From Saussurea involucrata (taxonomy: Eukaryota > Streptophyta > Magnoliopsida > Asterales > Asteraceae), in contig CM066313.1 of assembly GCA_033807775.1 (NCBI GenBank), positions 58,563,984 to 58,627,983 of the forward strand: a DNA stretch of 64,000 nt, in the 5' to 3' direction. The number at the start of each line of letters is the position of its first letter. The stretch's first letter is position 1. The translations under genes and the position numbers were made by a program. Below the pieces are notes generated by a model. It had not been told where the DNA came from. It saw nothing but the letters and a program-made list of their open reading frames with translations, and did not search any database. Of the stretch, positions 52,207 through 64,000 are shown piece after piece.

Positions 52207-54407
52207 TGTAACGTCCCAAAAATTACAAGGAATTTAAAATTTTAAAAATAATGCATTTCGTTACAATCAAACCATAAGTTAACAAATCCCATTACAATAA
52301 AAATAAACGTCGTTAATTAAAACCGTCAAATGAAATTTAAGCAGCGGAAAAGTTATATAATTAAATCCCCATTTAAAAAGTTAAACTTAAACAGCCTTCG
52401 CCTTGCGCCCGTGTGTACCGTCATGCCCGACTGCTACTCGCACCTGAAATCATAAGATATTGAGAAGGGGTAAGCACGAATCTTAGTGAATTCCATCACA
52501 TGCGCAGATAGAAATTATATACACATCACCCCTATCCGCACATAAGCAACAACATCACAGTTACATAAAACGAGTAAACATCTACAAGTAATTATGTATC
52601 CAACACCTCGGTCCCACCGAACCCTCGGTCCCACTGAGTTGTAATGTAACACACTCGTCACACCGAGTTCCCACAACGTTTCCTTCCACTTCCTCGGTCC
52701 CACCGAGCCCTCGGTCCCACCGAGTTGTAATGTAACACACTCGTCACAACGAGTTCCCACAACGTTTCTTTCCACTTACTCGGTCCCACCGAGCCCTCGG
52801 TCCCACCGAGGTGTAATGTAAAACATTTATACTAAGCATTTAAACCAATCAAATATTACACACCACAAACAACTTGTTCACACCACAAAGACAGTAGTAC
52901 ATACAAACTACTATGACATGCATACAACCCCTAACTACACAGTGAGAGAACTCACCTTAAAGCAACGCGAGTATCCGCAACCGCAATCACAAGCCGGCCA
53001 ACTTCACTCACCTTCTCCCACCTAATTACGTGTTAACAAATGTCAAAGTGACGCCCCAACCCAAAACCACGACTACTAAATTATAACATACACATTCCAG
53101 CTTTTACTCTAAAAACACAGGTCTGTTCGGGACCTGTTTAACCCCTTATAAACTGATAAATCCAGAAATATTAATCCATAATCACAAAGTCCCATGTCTT
53201 AGGGTTCCAGGGACATATCGCACGCGCTCTAACGATTTTTCTACAATTTACTATGGATTTTACAAAACCGACTTGCAGAACAGTGAAAAAACAGGACCTT
53301 TCAGTACAAAACAACAATTTGACACTAGCTATGGTCCGAACCGGTTTTTCCGTAAAACATATGAAACTTACTAGACTCAGAATGGGAGCTTTTGGCACTG
53401 ATTTCACCCCAATACGACGTTCCTATAAAACGTTATGGCTTTCCCAAAAACAGTGGCAGAAACTGTGTAATTCACATGAAATGACAAATATTGATTATAA
53501 ATCCATTAAGTCATAGCTTAACCCAAACAGACCCGAATGAACCTTTGAGGATGCAAACAAATAAGGTATTCTAAATGCAAGTAAAAACAACCCCCAAACA
53601 TACAATCAACAACCACAATGAGACCCCAAAATTTTAGCGTGGAAAACCCCTCAAAATCGAGAGTAAAAACCACGGGACTACTAGAGCCGCTTCAAATCCA
53701 CTACCACCAATATTAGCGCAATACAAAGTCTTCTCTAGATTATACTAAAGGCATACAAAACCATCATACACTTGGAAATAAGCACATCAAGATGTATGGA
53801 ACCAAAATAGAGCAAGAATGGAGAGAAATCACCACAAAGTTACTGCTGTGCAGAACCCTACGAAACCATGACCTCCGGACCTCAAAACCACGATCCCACC
53901 GTCCAGAATGTTGAAGAAGATGTCGTGAAACTGTTCACCAAAAATCACGACGATCCGACCGTTCAATCTCCGGGAAACAGAAGTTTTCTGCAGCTAGGTT
54001 TACAAATACGAAAAATGGAGCTTTCTCACTTTTTCTTGTTTCTCTCTACTCTCTCTTTTGTTGCTACTCTCTCTTGGCCGAACTCACAAGAGAAGGGGAG
54101 GGAGGGGCCGTAGGGTTTTTCCTTCTCCCTTTCTTTCCTCTTTTCTTCCTTCCAAGCCACGAAACCAACCCCTCAAAATGAAACATGAAATCGGTTTTGG
54201 GTTGTGCATGGGCCGAAATGTACATTGTTTTGGCCCTTTAACAATTTGATCCCTCAACTAATTTCATCTCGCACTCTAACCAACGATTTGACATAATTAA
54301 CTATTAGGTCCAATTCGTCTAACCCCGTTAACGGAAACTACGTTAAATAAAACTTAAGAGAAAAGAATTAATAAAAAGAAAATACATATTGGGATACGGG
54401 CTTTACA
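52207..54407 (-). repeat. J 3' LTR
   Basis: TGTAACGTCCC to GGGCTTTACA, 2201 bp. Includes 86-bp tandem repeats at 52607-52811 and a short pyrimidine-rich part near 54030-54150. No gene: the small frames are the same in both LTR copies and encode nothing recognisable. Confidence 0.92.
52607..52811. repeat. 86-bp tandem repeat in J 3' LTR
   Basis: Two and a half units starting at 52607, 52693 and 52779. Each begins with the inverted repeat CTCGGTCCCACCGAG, often doubled. The same array is at 58531-58735 in the other LTR. Confidence 0.85.
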
Positions 54408-57400
54408 ACTCTCCCCCACTTGGATTAGACTTCGTCCTCGAAGTCTAGGCTAGCGAATAACTCGGAATAGTTCTTGCGCATCTTCGCTCCGGGTTCCCAC
54501 GTCCACTCGAACCCCTTTGGTGCTGCCACTGGACTTTCCTCAACTAGAATCTAAATTTCTCACCCCGTCTAGAATTTCTCGAATACTTTTCTTACTACCA
54601 AAACTCCTTCAAGGACACTGAAATTATGACCGAAAGAACACTCCAACAACTGGATTCATTCCTAGCCAAACGACTTCGGTTGCCTCCCAACCTTAGATGC
54701 TCCATACATCCCGATTCAACTTTCAAGCTCTAACCATTATAAAGGTACTCACCAATATACCCTACAGGATACTCGAATCCGATCATTCCTACCATTACTG
54801 CCGATTACTTCCACGAGTTCTATAGGCTCCCAAAATTTATTTCACACGGATCATCAAACCAGTAAACTTATAATCACCCACGAAGGTCATTCCACCATAA
54901 TCATTCATCACAATTAAGCATCTCCGGGTTACTACTACCATCACCATAATTTCCTTAAAATCGGCTACAATTCTCCAATTACACTAAGGTGTTTGGCCTC
55001 AAGCCCAAAAGTCGACACCTAAATATACTATTTACCTCAAAAAGGTTACTGCGCATTTATGCTCTTAATTACAAAGGGCATCATTCCCTTAACCGATACT
55101 ATTCGGCCTACAGTACCAACACGCGTGGAATACCCAACCTTCCACCGTCTACTTATCCTCCACACTCGCTCTACGAAGCCTTGTCACGCCGTATCAAGAT
55201 ACACCTTAACGTCTACCTCCCAGGTACGTCTCAAGGCCCGACACATCGGAACTACCTCCCAGGTAAGTGCCCAAGACTATATCCTCCCAGTGCCTACTGG
55301 AAAGTCAAGGTCATAACACACGAATACCGGGGTCCCACCCCGAGATACCCAACCGACCATTACCAACGACTGACTAACGTGTCTAAGGATCCAAAGCAAA
55401 CAGCCTACCAACAACATGCCTATTCCGGATTGACTCACTCACCCAAACATGTAAACACTCAACGTGCAAAGAATGCCAAACGGTGCGACAAAAACAACTC
55501 ATCAACTAGACTCCACATCGAGCCATTAAAACCGGGCAATTGGCCCATGACTAACTCCAAGTCAAAACCGAGCAAAATGCTCCACGCTTGCTAGACCCAT
55601 AGGTCGGAAAATGCGTTTAAACAAAGTTTAAGCAAGCAATACTCTGAAATCAACCTTAGTCTCAAACTCAACACGGTTTAAACAAAAGAGTTTTCCAAAA
55701 GGACTCACACCCTAAAAATTCTCGAAATGACACATGACACTTAAAAGCACATTTCCCCAAATGGTTTACGAAATCATTTACAAAATATTTTCAACATCAG
55801 GATTTTCATCTCAAAAGATCGTATGTAATAAAACTACTATTACCTGATCGATAGTTACGCAAAACTGGACACGCTCGTCCCACATAGGAAAATCATGTTG
55901 AAAATCGTTCCATTGCAGTTCAGTTTACTCACACAAAAGCAAGCGTAATAATTAATTTCTTTAAAATGAACCGCCTCGATTCCAGTATGGATTGACTCAT
56001 GACATGTACTCAAAGTAACCGCTCGACCTTACACCGAGTGCGACAAAAGTGTGCACAAAATTTCAAAATTAGTTCCACGACATTTGACCCTAAAATTCCT
56101 CTTTTTCAACATAAAATGTCGTGGCACAGGGTTCACCAACAAATCTTACGCGCGTCGGCTAGTCATACAAAACGATGAAACGGTTTACAAATATATTTTT
56201 GTTAAAACACAACTGTCTCGTGTAAGTTTCAAACTTAAAGATAAAAACCAATTCGTTTCCATCATTTGAAAATATCAACTAAAACCTCATAAAATCTCAA
56301 AAGGTGGGGTTCTTTAAATGATTTCCAAGATTTCCCCAAATGGTCACATAAACAAATAAGATATGCACCTCGTGAAATTAAACCCACACAACTCAACATG
56401 CCGTAAAACAAAACTTATTTTAACCAAATCACTCAAATAGCTTTATACAGACATCGTGGAATGTAACTTTCCGTCTCAACTCTAACATATGTGGAGGAGT
56501 TCCAATGTTAAAGTCACAAGCCGTAGTCACTTGCCCAACATTTTAAACACCACAAAACACGGATATCAACTTACCCGAAAGAACCGTTGGAAAATAACGA
56601 AATGAGACAAATTATAACAAAGTTTGCAACTACCGTGATAAAACGATTTCATCTACTTTCAAAACCATAATTCGAGATTTCGTGTGTGTTGAACATTTCC
56701 CAAAGTTCCAAAACACAATCCATAAAAGGATTGGATACACAAGAATTAGTTAATGCAATTTATTTTCAAAATAAACTTTGTGCATGACTCAGTCGGCATT
56801 CGACGTCTCGACTCGTGCCCCTCCAAATCTCTCCGGTCCACTATCGTCATCCGGACATTTACACCTCCTAGGCAAGTTGGGAAATTACGTCCAATAATCC
56901 TTACGGTTTTTCCTCAATTCAAAGTCGGCTCCATAAGCCCATGATTCTAGCACAATCATCAATCTTGACCCGAAATGACCTACTTAAAACAAACCTCATC
57001 CTTATCGTCACTCCAAGGGATTAATACTAGAATCGTCCTTCTATTTCAACGACTACTAGTTTAGAACCTTCATCACTACCCCAACGATCATCTCCTCAAG
57101 CAAATCAAGTACACACCGGTACTAGTAGGTTCACTATTGTTGTTCCTCCTTGTGATGGCTATTATGGGTAGATATTGCAACGAGTTATTAGCACATAATA
57201 ACTCACACTAACAACGCTCACGCTCAACTCCTTGGATTCCTCGTGACTTTCCCCGACTCGAGCACGGATCCTGTGCTTCAGATAGTAGGAGCTCTACTAC
57301 AACCTTCCACACCTATCCTCACTCGTTCCGAGTTCCATCCGATGTGTCCAAGTAGTTCCTTGCCGAAAAACTATACACATATGCCCGCACCGGCATATGT

Positions 57401-58130
57401 ACACACTCTTCCTAGCTCCCTAGGAATTCCATCCAAACCACTAGCCTTGCTACTGCCAAATCCCTAATAGCAAGCAGCAGACATGCAATACAGTGTAATA
57501 AGCACCAAGCAATTGAGCATACATACTCCTATGTTCTAGAAAGCAATCTAGCACACGTACTCATACATAAACGCCCTTCCCAGCTCTCTAGGAACTTCCT
57601 CTTATCCCACTACCCTTGCTACTACCGAATCCCTACTAATTATAACGGGTGACCTCGCGAATACCCGATTATATGCAGTGCGAAACAAATAGACAGTCGA
57701 ATACAAGACTCTATCCTAGAACGGTTGGACTCAAACAAGAGCTGCGCAATAGAACTAAATCGAATATTCTAAGGCTATAAATCTCTTACTGCATACAAAC
57801 TAGAGGACATCCACTTAGTAACCTATCATAATTAGCATAAATTCCTAATAGCAAGTAGTTCAACATACAGCATAGTGTCAACAACAGGCAATCTAGCATG
57901 CATACTCTATGATCTAGAAAGCAATAAAACACTAAGCGTTGTACCTTTCCCTTCGGCTCCGGCTGACTGTACACACTGCGCCCTCGATCACCGTTCCTCG
58001 AACGGGTTTTTACTTTTTCTTATATTTCCAAAAAGATTTAATAACGAATTTGAAAATTTCCCAGCCGCAACTTGAGACCAAACACACCGAGGTGCGTTTG
58101 ATTCACTCAAGCTGTGCTCTGATACCAAGT
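54408..58130 (-). other. J internal region, no coding capacity seen
   Basis: Starts (plus view) with the PPT complement and a 9-bp hairpin (54426-54434 with 54439-54447). The longest open stretch, 54989-55594 on the plus strand, is low-complexity Pro/Thr/Lys-rich and antisense to the element; it shows no domain. No protease, reverse transcriptase or integrase motif is seen on either strand. About 57440-57940 contains a loose duplication (CTAGGAATTCC...ACTACTTGCTATT-like blocks). Confidence 0.7.
58116..58127 (-). promoter_or_regulatory. PBS of J (initiator tRNA-Met)
   Basis: Minus-strand TGGTATCAGAGC, three bases from the 5' LTR. Confidence 0.85.
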
Positions 58131-60331
58131 TGTAACGTCCCAAAAATTACAAGGAATTTAAAATTTTAAAAATAATGCATTTCGTTACAATCAAACCATA
58201 AGTTAACAAATCCCATTACAATAAAAATAAACGTCGTTAATTAAAACCGTCAAATGAAATTTAAGCAGCGGAAAAGTTATGTAATTAAATCCCCATTTAA
58301 AAAGTTAAACTTAAACAGCCTTCGCCTTGCGCCCGTGTGTACCGTCATGCCCGACTGCTACTCGCACCTGAAATCATAAGATATTGAGAAGGGGTAAGCA
58401 CGAATCTTAGTGAATTCCATCACATGCGCAGATAGGAATTATATACACATCACCCCTATCCGCACATAAGCAACAACATAAGAGTTACATAAAACGAGTA
58501 AACATCTACAAGTAATTATGTATCCAACACCTCGGTCCTACCGAGCCCTCGGTCCCACTGAGTTGTAATGTAACACACTCGTCACACCGAGTTCCCACAA
58601 TGTTTCCTTCCACTTCCTCGGTCCCACCGAGCCCTCGGTCCCACCGAGTTGTAATGTAACACACTCGTCACACCGAGTTCCCACAACGTTTCTTTCCACT
58701 TCCTCGGTCCCACCGAGCCCTCGGTCCCACCGAGGTGTAATGTAAAACATTTATACTAAGCATTTAAACCAATCAAATATTACACACCACAAACAACTAG
58801 TTCACACCACAAAGACAGTAGTACATACAAACTACTATGACATGCATACAACCCCTAACTACACAGTGAGAGAACTCACCTTAAAGCAACGCGAGTATCC
58901 GCAACTGCAATCACAAGCCGGCCAACTTCACTCACCTTCTCCCACCTAATTACGTGTTAACAAATGTCAAAGTGACGCCCCAACCCAAAACCACGACTAC
59001 TAAATTATAACATACACATTCCAGCTTTTACTCTAAAAACACAGGTCTGTTCGGGACCTGTTTAACCCCTTATAAACTGATAAATCCAGAAATATTAATC
59101 CATAATCACAAAGTCCCATGTCTTAGGGTTCCAGGGACATATCGCACGCGCTCTAACGATTTTTCTACAATTTACTATGGATTTTACAAAACCGACTTGC
59201 AGAACAGTGAAAAAACAGGACCTTTCAGTACAAAACAACAATTTGACACTATCTATGGTCCGAACCGGTTTTTCTGTAAAACATATGAAACTTACTAGAC
59301 TCAGAATGGGAGCTTTTGGCACTGATTTCACCCCAATACGACGTTCCTATAAAAAGTTATGGCTTTCCCAAAAACAGTGGCAGAAACTGTGTAATTCACA
59401 TGAAATGACAAATATTGATTATAAATCCATTAAGTCATAGCTTAACCCAAACAGACCCGAATGAACCTTTGAGGATGCAAACAAATAAGGTATTCTAAAT
59501 GCAAGTAAAAACAACCCCCAAACATACAATCAACAACCACAATGAGACCCCAAAATTTTAGCGTGGAAAACCCCTCAAAATCGAGAGTAAAACCCACGGG
59601 ACTACTAGAGCCGCTTCAAATCCACTACCACCAATATTAGCGCAATACAAAGTCTTCTATAGATTATACTAAAGGCATACAAAACCATCATACACTTGGA
59701 AATAAGCACATCAAGATGTATGGAACCAAAATAGAGCAAGAATGGAGAGAAATCACCACAAAGTTACTGCTGTGCAGAACCCCACGAAACCATGACCTCC
59801 GGACCTCAAAACCACGATCCCACCGTCCAGAATGTTTAAGAAGATGTCGTGAAGCTGTTCACCAAAAATCACGACGATCCGACCGTTCAATCTCCGGGAA
59901 ACAGAAGTTTTCTGCAGCTAGGTTTACAAATACGAAAAATGGAGCTCTCTCACTTTTTCTTGTTTCTCTCTACTCTCTCTTTTGTTGCTACTCTCTCTTG
60001 GCCGAACTCACAAGAGAAGGGGAGGGAGGGGCCGTAGGGTTTTTCCTTCTCCCTTTCTTTCCTCTTTTCTTCCTTCCAAGCCACGAAACCAACCCCTCAA
60101 AATGAAACATGAAATCGGTTTTGGGTTGTGCATGGGCCGAAATGTACATTGTTTTGGCCCTTTAACAATTTGATCCCTCAACTAATTCCATCTCGCACTC
60201 TAACCAACGATTTGACATAATTAACTATTAGGTCCAATTCGTCTAACCCCGTTAACGGAAACCACGTTAAATAAAACTTAAGAGAAAAGAATTAATAAAA
60301 AGAAAATACATATTGGGATACGGGCTTTACA
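58131..60331 (-). repeat. J 5' LTR
   Basis: 2201 bp, pair of 52207-54407, with the 86-bp array at 58531-58735. Confidence 0.92.
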
Positions 60332-60336
60332 TCGGG

Positions 60337-60786
60337 TGAGATCGAGAGATTAATCTGGCGTTTCTTTGAAATAAACTTCATGGTAGCTTGAGAGAGCACC
60401 ATGTTTTACAAATATAATTGTTGTTACTTGAGAGAGAGCAATGGTTAGATCAAGGTTGAGTATTCATTAACGGAATTAACTGGTATTTGTCATTAGTCTG
60501 ATATGTATATGTGAAACCTGAGGATATCCAACCCTCAACTGTTTCTCCATCTGAATTCCAAAACTGCTCACTAGTTGTCTGGTGTTTGTTTGTCTTTAAT
60601 TTCTGCAAGTAATTAGTTATAAAACCAAATCTCCAAATTTGACAGTCCAATTAATAGTACTTGTAGTAATTGTGATATTTAGTTCCTAGTTCCCGTGGAT
60701 TCGATACTCGTACTTCCGTACACTATTACTTGACTTCGACCCGTACACTTGCGGAGAGACTCGCGGGGTGTCAAAACCCCGTGTCA
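60337..60786 (+). repeat. H 3' LTR, part 2 of 2
   Basis: Last 450 bp of the H LTR, ending CCGTGTCA and followed by TSD GAATG. Confidence 0.92.
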
Positions 60787-60791
60787 GAATG

Positions 60792-61086
60792 CCAGGTGTC
60801 GACAATCTGTCGAGTCTTTCGCAAAGGAGAAGCCACGTGTCGATCATCGAGCGATTCGACCTGACATGATCGTTTGCATAAATAGAGACCCACAATGGAT
60901 CTTTTCCATTTTACGCTTTCAGAGGGTTTTCAGAGTGAGATTTCTTCCTGATTTCTTGCTGTTCTTCGCTAAATCCTTTCTAAACCTGCAAGAATCTTTG
61001 ATTCTATTAAGAATTTCGAGGTTTTTAGAGCGCCTATATAAGGTACGATTTCTTGATCTTTGTAAGCCTGTCTAATAGAGTTAGAA
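60792..61086 (+). other. E sequence upstream of its antisense gene
   Basis: Aligns with 11955-12294 of C: GCCAGGTGTCGAC, then GACCTGACATGATCG and ATGGATCTTTTC. CATAAATAGAG near 60878 could be a TATA box for the antisense gene; C has CATAAATAAAG at the same place. Confidence 0.6.
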
Positions 61087-63008
61087 ATGTCGACTGAGCC
61101 TGTAAGTTCTATTCGAGATCAAGAGGATCTCGATGACCTTAGGATTTTGGCAAAAATCCCTGCAGGGATTATTTTGATTAGAGCAGGTCAGACCCGACCA
61201 AATGAGTGTCCTGAGGGGTATATCGTGATATATGAATACCCTTTTAAGATAGGTTTTGAATGACCCTACTCGCTTTTGGCTAGGGCTTTTATACTCGAGT
61301 TCGACTTAGCACCGGGCCAATTAATGCCCCAATTCTGGCGAGTCGTACAAGTGATTGAGCGCCTTACCGAAGAATGAGAATCTCCCATGAATGTGCGCGA
61401 CCTTCTCTTGGCTTATCAAGTCAAGAAGGACGGATGTCATCACTATAGCCTATTTTCTAGGTTTAAGGGTGATCGCACCTTGGTCCTAAAGACCGCTGTA
61501 AATGATCGTAAGTGGAAGACCAGGTACACGTTTGTGCGTAAGTCGACTCTCGATTCTGAGAGCGGCTGGATTAGGGCCGGCTGGAATACGTCGGGTAAGA
61601 TTTTTTAGATTTTTGTCGCACGTCGTATATTAATTTTAACTTATTTCTAACCTGTCTTCTATGTGTCGACAAATATTAAGTTTGAGGACGTGAAGCCCTA
61701 CGCCAATTCTCAAGTTAAGATCGACGCATTCTTGGAATTCAGCGTTGTCAAGCGATCGTTTTTCACATGACATCTGGTGGATGACGACAACGACCTGGTG
61801 TGTCTAGGGGAGAATCTGGGAGAGAAATGCGAGGAAGAGGAGGAAGAAGAGACAGAGGAGAAAGAGGAGCAGGAGAGAGAAGAGTCGAGGGAAAAAAAAG
61901 GAAGAAATGACCGGTAAGTACACTTTATTCTTTTCTGCTCGGCTTCGATCTTTTCCTTCATGTCTTTCGTATAACATTTCTCTCTTCTTTGTTTCCAGGA
62001 GAATCTCAGGCAAAGGTGCCAATTACCTCCAAAAGAGCAGCTCAACTTGAGTTTGCTCGTAAAGGTAAGGAAAAGAGGATGGCGACCTCGACCACTGAGT
62101 CGAGGATTTTAAAGAAGACGAGGATGACGATTTCGAGGGAACCATCTTCGAGGGCTGATGACTCGTCGAGAGTTGTTACGCCTGAGAAGGCGAAGGTATC
62201 AATCGCATCACCCGTGAAGACGAAGACGTATTCTGGCGTGATTGATGCAACACCTATCAGTTTGGCGCCTCCGACGAAAACGGTGAAGTCTCCGTCTACC
62301 ACGTCGACCCCTCTGTCGGTCGACAAGGGCAAGGGTCATGCGACGGGAGAGGATAAGGTCACGACGGTCAACTTTACGGTGCCATCAGACTTTATGGTTG
62401 ATAATGTCCTAGACGGGACGAATCTGTTTCCTCATCCGGGGTAATACATGCTCCCTTCTTTCAAGGAGCGTTTCGAGGGAGTCCCGGTCGAGGTGACGGG
62501 ATCTCACGTTGTTGGTCTGTCTTTCATGGTAGGTCTTTCTTTCAAGACTTGTTTATCTTTTGTCGTTTTATAATTTCATCGTGCGTTTGCTAACTTATGT
62601 CTTATGTTTTACATGCATTCCAGTCTTCTCTTTCCTTGTACACCGAAACGGTGAACATAAGGGGTTTGGTGTCCTCTGCTCATGAGAGGGGGAACGAGGC
62701 ATTGGACAGAGATAAGGTCGTTGTAGAGCATAAAGAGGCTATGTCTAAACGCCTTTATAGGCCGTGAAGGAGCTGAAGGCCATCAGACGTGCAAAGGATG
62801 AGGCCAACCATCGCCTGAAGCAGTCCTTGTCCATGATCGCCGACAAAAGGGAAGTGCTGGACAGGACTAAGGAATCCTTGGCTGCAAATGAAAAAGAAGT
62901 TGAGGATTCCAAGTCTAGGGTGGCGGAACTAGAAAAGGAGGTGAAGGAGCTCAAGGACGAGGCTAAGTCCGTCTTTGCCTTGGCTCGTCTGACTGCCAGG
63001 GCGGCGAT
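61087..63008 (+). pseudogene. Four-exon antisense gene of Tat-like element E, decayed and cut by F
   Basis: Exon 1 is 61087-61594 (508 bp, as in C). Exon 2 runs to 61913, exon 3 61999-62528 and exon 4 from 62624 to the F insertion at 63009. Encoded marks match C: MSTEP start, YEYPFKIGF, APGQLMPQFWR, FSRFKGDRTLV, an acidic exon 2, and a coiled coil in exon 4. Breaks: TGA at 61261-61263 and 61375-61377, loss of the first acceptor AG near 61670, a stop in exon 2 (CACATGACA), and a stop/frameshift near 62765. The intron positions support real splicing of an ancestor. Confidence 0.72.
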
Positions 63009-64000
63009 TGTTTGGGTAAAAAATCACACCCTCGACCGACCTATGAAATTCCTTCGACATGACCCATGGACTTCGACATGGCCCATGGACATTGACTACC
63101 ACCGACCGACAAGGATAATTGACATATTGGGTCAGTGGTCATCTAATGATCGCACGTTGATACGTCACGTGTCTCACATCACTAGTCACATGTCACTAAG
63201 TTTTATGTCACCAATTGCAACTTGTTGGTCTTACGTCGACAAGTCTCTTTTCGATTAGCCTTACATCGCTTTGGTCCAGCGACAACATCGTCCTGACATC
63301 TTGGTCTTACGACCTAGTAGACTTACGACCTGATCATGTGACATTATCATCCTAGTCTTACGAAATTTTTATAAGACTATCCTTATAATAAGATAAGGCC
63401 CGACAGGCCCAAAAAGCCTCAGTCGTCATTCTTAAAAGGTAAGTCGAGAGTTCCTCACGACACTCGACACTCGACCTCGACGTCGCCTGCTCCGTACGAC
63501 CGTCACATGAGATTATGCAACCTCGACTAACTAACGTTCACTATGACTGTTACGTTTGTTAAATGTTTAATGCAGGAGTCAACACTCTTTATGAGCAACG
63601 GCTATAACCGACGAAATCATTAACGAACATTTAATCCCACATTGAAGACTGTGACCGTTACAAGACCAATCATCAAAGGAGCATTCAATGCCCGACAGCG
63701 GTTATAAAGCACGCCATAAAGGCACCGTTAATAGCCGACGGAGACTATAAAAAGCCTATGCTGCAACCAATTCGGGGGGAGAACATCAAACACTGAAATC
63801 AAACACTCAAACTCTAAAACCAGAGCACTGAAGGCTAGAAGCATGCTGCGAACTCAAGAACACATGAAGAACAACACTTTCTCTCAAGTGATCGCTCTTG
63901 ACGCACGACATCAGCCCTCGACCAGCATTTTACATTTTCTATTCACACACGACAAACACCTGTTTTACACTTTAAACACTTGTACTTTACATTTCGAAGC
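63009..64000 (+). repeat. 5' LTR of element F (partial, continues beyond the window)
   Basis: Starts TGTTTGGGTAAA after target GCGAT (63004-63008) and aligns with the G LTR. It lacks about 47 bp present in G, between two GATAAT copies (63114 region). TATA box TATAAAA at 63746-63752. It is the same family as A, B and G. Confidence 0.85.

Larger units (their letters stand above)
52207..60331 (-). mobile_element. Non-coding LTR element J (LARD-like, probably chromovirus-derived)
   Basis: 8125 bp. LTRs 52207-54407 and 58131-60331, both exactly 2201 bp and about 99 percent alike by eye. TSD TCGGG. PBS complementary to initiator tRNA-Met (58116-58127) and PPT at 54408-54420, both placing it on the minus strand. 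The internal 3.7 kb holds no retroelement domain. The CTTCGAGGACGAAG next to the PPT recalls the pol end of Tekay/Del-type chromoviruses; that link is inference. Confidence 0.88.
31912..60786 (+). mobile_element. Athila-like gag-protease-only element H (contains I and J)
   Basis: TSD GAATG at 31907-31911 and 60787-60791. The 5' LTR is 31912-33253 (1342 bp). The 3' LTR is 51315-52206 plus 60337-60786, which sums to exactly 1342 bp after removal of J and one TSD copy. The PBS is TGGCGCCGTTGCCGGGGA. The only gene is gag-protease (33422-35701). No reverse transcriptase or integrase is present in the remaining internal DNA, so H is of the 'terminal repeats plus gag' non-autonomous kind. LTRs differ at roughly 1 percent of sites by eye. 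Confidence 0.88.
4171..63008 (-). mobile_element. Outermost Tat-like Ty3/gypsy element E (fragmented host of D, H and F)
   Basis: E is recovered as separated pieces: an LTR end at about 4171-4244, 3' untranslated sequence 4245-4424, a 26-bp piece 31886-31911, and 60792-63008 with a broken antisense gene. Joined in that order the pieces follow the 3' region of element C (11743 onward) with no gap, which is the main evidence. D lies between the first two breaks (target copies GTGAT at 4420-4424 and ATGAT at 31886-31890, one mismatch). H lies between the next pair (GAATG at 31907-31911 and 60787-60791). F interrupts the antisense gene at 63009. E's gag, pol and 5' LTR would lie to the right of the window. 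Confidence 0.75.

Noticed and set aside
52207..54407. Small genes in the J LTRs (for example 53253-53516, 53868-54113)
   Set aside because: They are repeated in the other LTR as expected for any LTR sequence, are short and show no recognisable domain.
54989..55594. A 201-codon plus-strand open frame in J
   Set aside because: Antisense to J, low-complexity, no domain or conserved neighbour; likely chance.

Overview
The window looks like intergenic plant DNA, probably from a eudicot with a large repeat-rich genome; an asterid is a weak guess from element type only. I see no host gene, rRNA, tRNA or bacterial feature. Essentially all 64 kb is LTR retrotransposons nested in one another. I resolved the nest by matching LTR ends (TG...CA), 5-bp target-site duplications (TSDs), primer-binding sites (PBS) and polypurine tracts (PPT).

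Layout, with names used below. 1-4.17 kb: two plus-strand Ty1/copia pieces, the 3' LTR of K1 (146-1019) sitting in the broken downstream ORF of K2 (1020-3919, then a cut LTR). From about 4.17 kb onward lies one minus-strand Ty3/gypsy Tat-like element, E, which runs out of the window on the right. E was hit by D (21740-31885, minus), by H (31912-60786, plus) and by F (63009 onward, plus). D was hit at its third base by B (4428-21737, minus) and inside gag by G (25121-30252, plus). B was hit by A (4918-9859, minus; in its 3' LTR) and by C (10768-17892, minus; next to its PPT). H, an Athila-like element with gag-protease only, was hit by I (36050-49459, minus), a Sirevirus-like copia element with intact pol and an intact 1558-codon downstream ORF, and in its 3' LTR by J (52207-60331, minus), a non-coding element with 2201-bp LTRs.

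Gene content. The only long intact reading frames are H gag-protease (33422-35701), I pol (42217-45618) and the I downstream ORF (36531-41207). The Tat-like elements A, B, C, D and G all lack reverse transcriptase, so they are non-autonomous. C and E carry a four-exon gene transcribed antisense to gag/pol; its splice sites fall at the same places in both copies, but both are broken. A, B and G share one internal integrase deletion and so descend from one deleted founder.

Most notable signals: an exactly 22-bp-spaced array of eight palindromes between pol and the downstream ORF of I, with the same palindrome in its LTRs and, at 21-bp spacing, inside gag and pol linkers; a duplicated C-terminal module and a conserved basic NLS-like block in the I/K2 downstream ORF; a conserved hairpin between the converging gag/pol and antisense genes of five Tat-like copies; and four hairpin-plus-PPT-like modules in the 3' region of H.
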